Origin: Acidobacteriaceae bacterium
GTDB taxonomy: Bacteria > Acidobacteriota > Terriglobia > Terriglobales > Acidobacteriaceae
Assembly (NCBI GenBank): GCA_003165855.1
Contig: PMXH01000463.1
Span: 5,097 to 14,561, forward strand
Length of the DNA: 9,465 nucleotides
Reading direction: 5' to 3'
The number at the start of each line of letters is the position of its first letter. Positions within the stretch are counted from its first letter, which is position 1. Below the pieces are notes generated by a model. The model made no database searches. It was given only the letters and a program-made list of their open reading frames with translations, and was not told the origin of the DNA. A program made the position numbers and the translations under genes. This document shows, in pieces, positions 7,590 through 9,465 of this stretch.

Positions 7590-7618
7590 TTGCCAACAAC
7601 TTGCTCAAGCTCTAGAAT
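7590..7618 (+). promoter_or_regulatory. Candidate sigma-70-type promoter of the pseudokinase gene
   Basis: TTGCCA (7590-7595) and TAGAAT (7613-7618) are separated by exactly 17 bp, the optimal spacing, and each differs little from consensus. The start would be near 7625, giving a leader of about 143 nt before the ATG at 7768. A closer alternative, TAAAAT at 7709-7714, has no good -35 partner. Confidence 0.5.
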
Positions 7619-7667
7619 CTTGTTCACTTTTTCCGCTAACCCGATGATTCCAATGGAACTCGGGAAG

Positions 7668-7681
7668 GGGGGTATACCCCC
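7668..7681. repeat. Perfect palindrome GGGGGTATACCCCC in the pseudokinase leader
   Basis: Five G, TATA, five C: a perfect 14-bp palindrome about 45 bp downstream of the proposed start and 87 bp before the ATG at 7768. On DNA it could bind a dimeric regulator; on RNA it would form a five G-C pair hairpin with a UAUA loop. A short T run (CTTTTT, 7701-7706) follows about 20 nt later, too far for a standard terminator. No family of regulator can be named from this alone. Confidence 0.5.
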
Positions 7682-7767
7682 AGTTACAAGCAAGAAGTAG
7701 CTTTTTCCTAAAATGGAACCACCTCGCACGCGACTGGAATAGAATAGCGCTTCGGCAAGTCGTCCCT

Positions 7768-9090
7768 ATGCGCACTCCCGTCGAGCTCTGGAAAAAGTGG
7801 GAAAGCCGGCTGATCGATGAAAAGTTCCCTCTGCGCCAGTGGCTGGGAGGCTCGGAGCACAGCGCCGTATTTCTCACCGAGCGCAGTGAGAAAGAATCTC
7901 AAAAGCTCGCGATCAAGCTCATTCCCTCCGAAGACCTGGACGAGGACGCTCAACTCGCTCGTTGGGCTGACGCCGCGAAGCTTTCTCATCCTCATCTGAT
8001 TCGTCTGTTTGAATGCGGACGCTCCCAGATCGACGAGACGCCATTCCTGTATGTCGTCATGGAATTTGCCGAAGAGGATTTGGCGCAAATTCTTCCGCTG
8101 CGGCCGCTTGCACCCGCGGAAGTGACCGAGATGCTTCCGCCGACCGCCGAAGCTTTGGCCTTCCTGCATCAAGCAGGGTTTGCGCACACGCGCATCAAGC
8201 CCTCGAACATCATGGCGGTCGACAACCAGCTAAAGATTTCCGCCGACGCCATCCGCAAGACCGGCGAGCGCGACAGCGCCGGAGACGCTACGGCGTACAC
8301 TGCGCCCGAAGTAGCGACCGGTGGAGTCTCGCCCGCGGCGGACGTGTGGTCTTTGGGGATCATGCTGCTTGCCGTCTTAACCCAACACGAACCGGAGTTA
8401 AGAAACGGTGATCGACAGGTTGCTGTGCCCGAGACGATTCCCGCGCCTTTCCGCGACATCGGGCAGCAATGCCTAAGAGCCGATCCGCAGCAACGCTGCA
8501 CCGCGAGCCAAATTCTTAGCAAGTTCCAAGTGCAGGGCCCTCCCGCTGCTAGGCCCGTCGAGAAGAGCGTATCCAAGAAGCGTCCTAAGCGATGGATCAT
8601 CGTCCCCATCGCCGTTGCGCTGCTATTTCTAGTTGCATTGGTTGGCGGCAGATTTATCTTCCAAAAACCCACAATTCCGCCTGCGGAGAATCATCCTGCG
8701 GAATCGCAGACTGCGCCTGCCGATGTTCCCGCCGCACAATCGCCCGCTCCATTCGCAGAGAAAGCGAAGCCCACAAGAAAGTCGGGAGCGCGAGGTAGTG
8801 TGCTTCAGCAAGTCCTGCCCGACGTATCGCGACAGGCACAGAGCACCATCACCGGTCGAGTGAAAGTTGGAGTTCGAGTCTCGGTGGACGCGTCCGGGAA
8901 CGTCTCGCAGGCAGCGCTCGCTTCCGCCGTGACCAGTAAATACTTCGCGAACCTGGCGCTGGGCACGGCGCGCCGCTGGAAATTCAATCCTCCCCAGGTG
9001 AACGGACAGGCGACCGCCAGTGAATGGCTTCTGCGCTTTCAGTTTGGACGTACATCCACTCAGGTGTCCGCTTCAGAAATAAATCGTTGA
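7768..9090 (+). CDS. Predicted pseudokinase with transmembrane helix and TonB C-terminal-like domain
   Basis: A 440-residue protein in three parts. The kinase-like fold (about 20-265) keeps the ATP-binding Lys (K50 in AIKLI), a Gly-containing loop (LGGSEHSAVFL), KPSN147, the APE motif (TAPEV) and DVWSLGI. The catalytic HRD is replaced by H140-T-R, losing the catalytic Asp, and DFG is replaced by A159-D-A, losing the Mg-binding Asp at its normal place. Phosphotransfer is therefore unlikely, though nucleotide binding may remain. A hydrophobic helix at about 276-298 (IIVPIAVALLFLVALVGG) follows the basic KKRPKR. Then comes a Pro/Ala-rich linker to about 340, and a TonB_C-like domain at about 350-432 (GRVKVGVRVSVDASGNV, ARRWKFNPP, WLLRFQF). 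In related proteins that C-terminal domain is periplasmic. The upstream sequence has no clear ribosome binding site; the ATG at 7768 is the first in frame before the fold. It is divergent from an intact kinase gene, so a scaffold or receptor role for that kinase is possible but inferred. Confidence 0.88.
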   Translation: MRTPVELWKKWESRLIDEKFPLRQWLGGSEHSAVFLTERSEKESQKLAIKLIPSEDLDEDAQLARWADAAKLSHPHLIRLFECGRSQIDETPFLYVVMEFAEEDLAQILPLRPLAPAEVTEMLPPTAEALAFLHQAGFAHTRIKPSNIMAVDNQLKISADAIRKTGERDSAGDATAYTAPEVATGGVSPAADVWSLGIMLLAVLTQHEPELRNGDRQVAVPETIPAPFRDIGQQCLRADPQQRCTASQILSKFQVQGPPAARPVEKSVSKKRPKRWIIVPIAVALLFLVALVGGRFIFQKPTIPPAENHPAESQTAPADVPAAQSPAPFAEKAKPTRKSGARGSVLQQVLPDVSRQAQSTITGRVKVGVRVSVDASGNVSQAALASAVTSKYFANLALGTARRWKFNPPQVNGQATASEWLLRFQFGRTSTQVSASEINR

Positions 9091-9115
9091 ACGGAGCAGT
9101 TCAATCGCCGTTCAA
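9087..9115. terminator. Inverted repeat between convergent genes containing both stop codons; possible bidirectional terminator
   Basis: TTGAACGG (9087-9094) pairs exactly with CCGTTCAA (9108-9115) around a 13-nt loop. The TGA of the pseudokinase gene (9088-9090) is in one arm and the TGA of the minus-strand methyltransferase gene (9114-9112) in the other. A second, shorter pairing is also possible: TTGAAC (9087-9092) with GTTCAA (9099-9104). There is no T tract on either side, so rho-independent function is uncertain. Confidence 0.4.
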
Positions 9116-9465
9116 TCCTCCGGCTTATCATTTTGATTCAACTTCCAAACCATCTGCCGCAGCATGCCGAGCAAGAATTCCGCATCGCCCTGTTGCAGCC
9201 GCCACCTCCGCACTAATCGCCGGACCGCGCTCTGAAACGACTTCGACGTATTTAACTTCGGGTAACCGCTGGCGCGAAGCGCGACGAGCAATGTTTCGGT
9301 AATTCGATCGGTCTCGGCCGACGAAGCAGGACTTCCCTTCCCCGGTTTCGCGATTGCGGCAGAATCACGGCTTAACTCGTACAAGCAGACCGCAACTGCC
9401 TGGCCCAGATTCATCGAAGTGTGTTCGTCACGAGTCGGTATGTGCATCAGCCAATGACAATGGCT
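9112..9465 (-). CDS. trmJ: SpoU-family RNA 2'-O-methyltransferase, C-terminal part (TrmJ-like; 5' end beyond window)
   Basis: The minus-strand frame is open to the right edge, so 117 C-terminal residues are visible. The internal ATG at 9447 is not taken as the start, because coding likeness continues upstream (SHCHWLMHIPT). The visible segment CHWLMHIPTRDEHTSMNL followed by GQAVAVCLYEL matches motif 3 of the SPOUT/SpoU methyltransferases, part of the knotted AdoMet-binding and dimer surface. In TrmJ this region reads similarly, with a Cys-His pair before an IP-x-N/T loop and NLAxAVQ. The remaining helical tail (RLVRRWRLQQGDAEFLLGML and on) resembles the C-terminal extension of TrmJ, which methylates the ribose of residue 32 in tRNA. 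The paralogous TrmH/RlmB families are less likely because of this tail. It converges on the pseudokinase gene with a 21-bp gap and appears unrelated to it in function. The TrmJ assignment is by remembered resemblance. Confidence 0.82.
   Translation of the reverse strand, partial: SHCHWLMHIPTRDEHTSMNLGQAVAVCLYELSRDSAAIAKPGKGSPASSAETDRITETLLVALRASGYPKLNTSKSFQSAVRRLVRRWRLQQGDAEFLLGMLRQMVWKLNQNDKPED

Larger units (their letters stand above)
7411..7767. other. Divergent intergenic region between the kinase and pseudokinase genes
   Basis: A 357-bp gap with no credible protein-coding gene. It holds the minus-strand TATAAT for the kinase, a TTGCCA/TAGAAT promoter for the pseudokinase, a GGGGGTATACCCCC palindrome in the presumed pseudokinase leader, and inverted copies of GCTCAAGCT (7427-7435 in reverse, 7603-7611 forward). 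Nothing recognisable was found at 7450-7580 apart from an isolated TTGACA at 7547-7552 that lacks a well-placed -10 box. Confidence 0.6.

Overview
The window looks like a chromosomal segment of an Acidobacteriota bacterium, most likely of the Koribacter/Solibacter type. The main reason is the 886-residue Ser/Thr kinase with a C-terminal PD40/TolB-like beta-propeller. Its N-terminal opening (GTKLGPYEIQ, then GTGGMGEVYRARDTRLDR) and its VILNWTGTLKQ tail are very typical of that phylum. The TonB-tailed kinase-like protein and the sigma/anti-sigma/TPR-CHAT neighbourhood fit the same picture. The assignment is from memory of protein families, not from a search.

Left part (1-4615, all + strand): the C-terminal end of a sigma-70 family factor (region 4 only; the gene enters from the left edge); a single-pass membrane anti-sigma factor with a ZAS-type zinc motif; a 281-residue protein I do not recognise; then, after a 206-bp gap holding a candidate promoter and a perfect 12-bp inverted repeat, a large TPR-CHAT protein with an intact His/Cys protease dyad and a lipoprotein-like signal sequence. 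The order sigma / anti-sigma / unknown / TPR-CHAT suggests a regulated-proteolysis module: a sensor protease next to a transcriptional switch. This resembles the gene content of type III-E CRISPR (craspase) loci, but no CRISPR array or effector is visible here.

Middle and right part (4750-9090): a minus-strand active-type Ser/Thr kinase with beta-propeller is divergent from a plus-strand kinase-like protein. The second protein keeps the ATP-binding Lys but has HTR in place of HRD and ADA in place of DFG, so it is a predicted pseudokinase. It continues through a transmembrane helix and a proline/alanine-rich linker into a TonB C-terminal-like domain. The 357-bp divergent gap holds candidate promoters for both genes, a GGGGGTATACCCCC palindrome, and inverted copies of GCTCAAGCT close to both promoters. 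The active kinase appears to have an almost leaderless transcript.

Right edge (9112-9465, - strand): the C-terminal part of a SpoU-family RNA methyltransferase, best matched to TrmJ. It converges on the pseudokinase gene, and an inverted repeat contains both stop codons. No rRNA, tRNA, insertion sequence or CRISPR array was seen.
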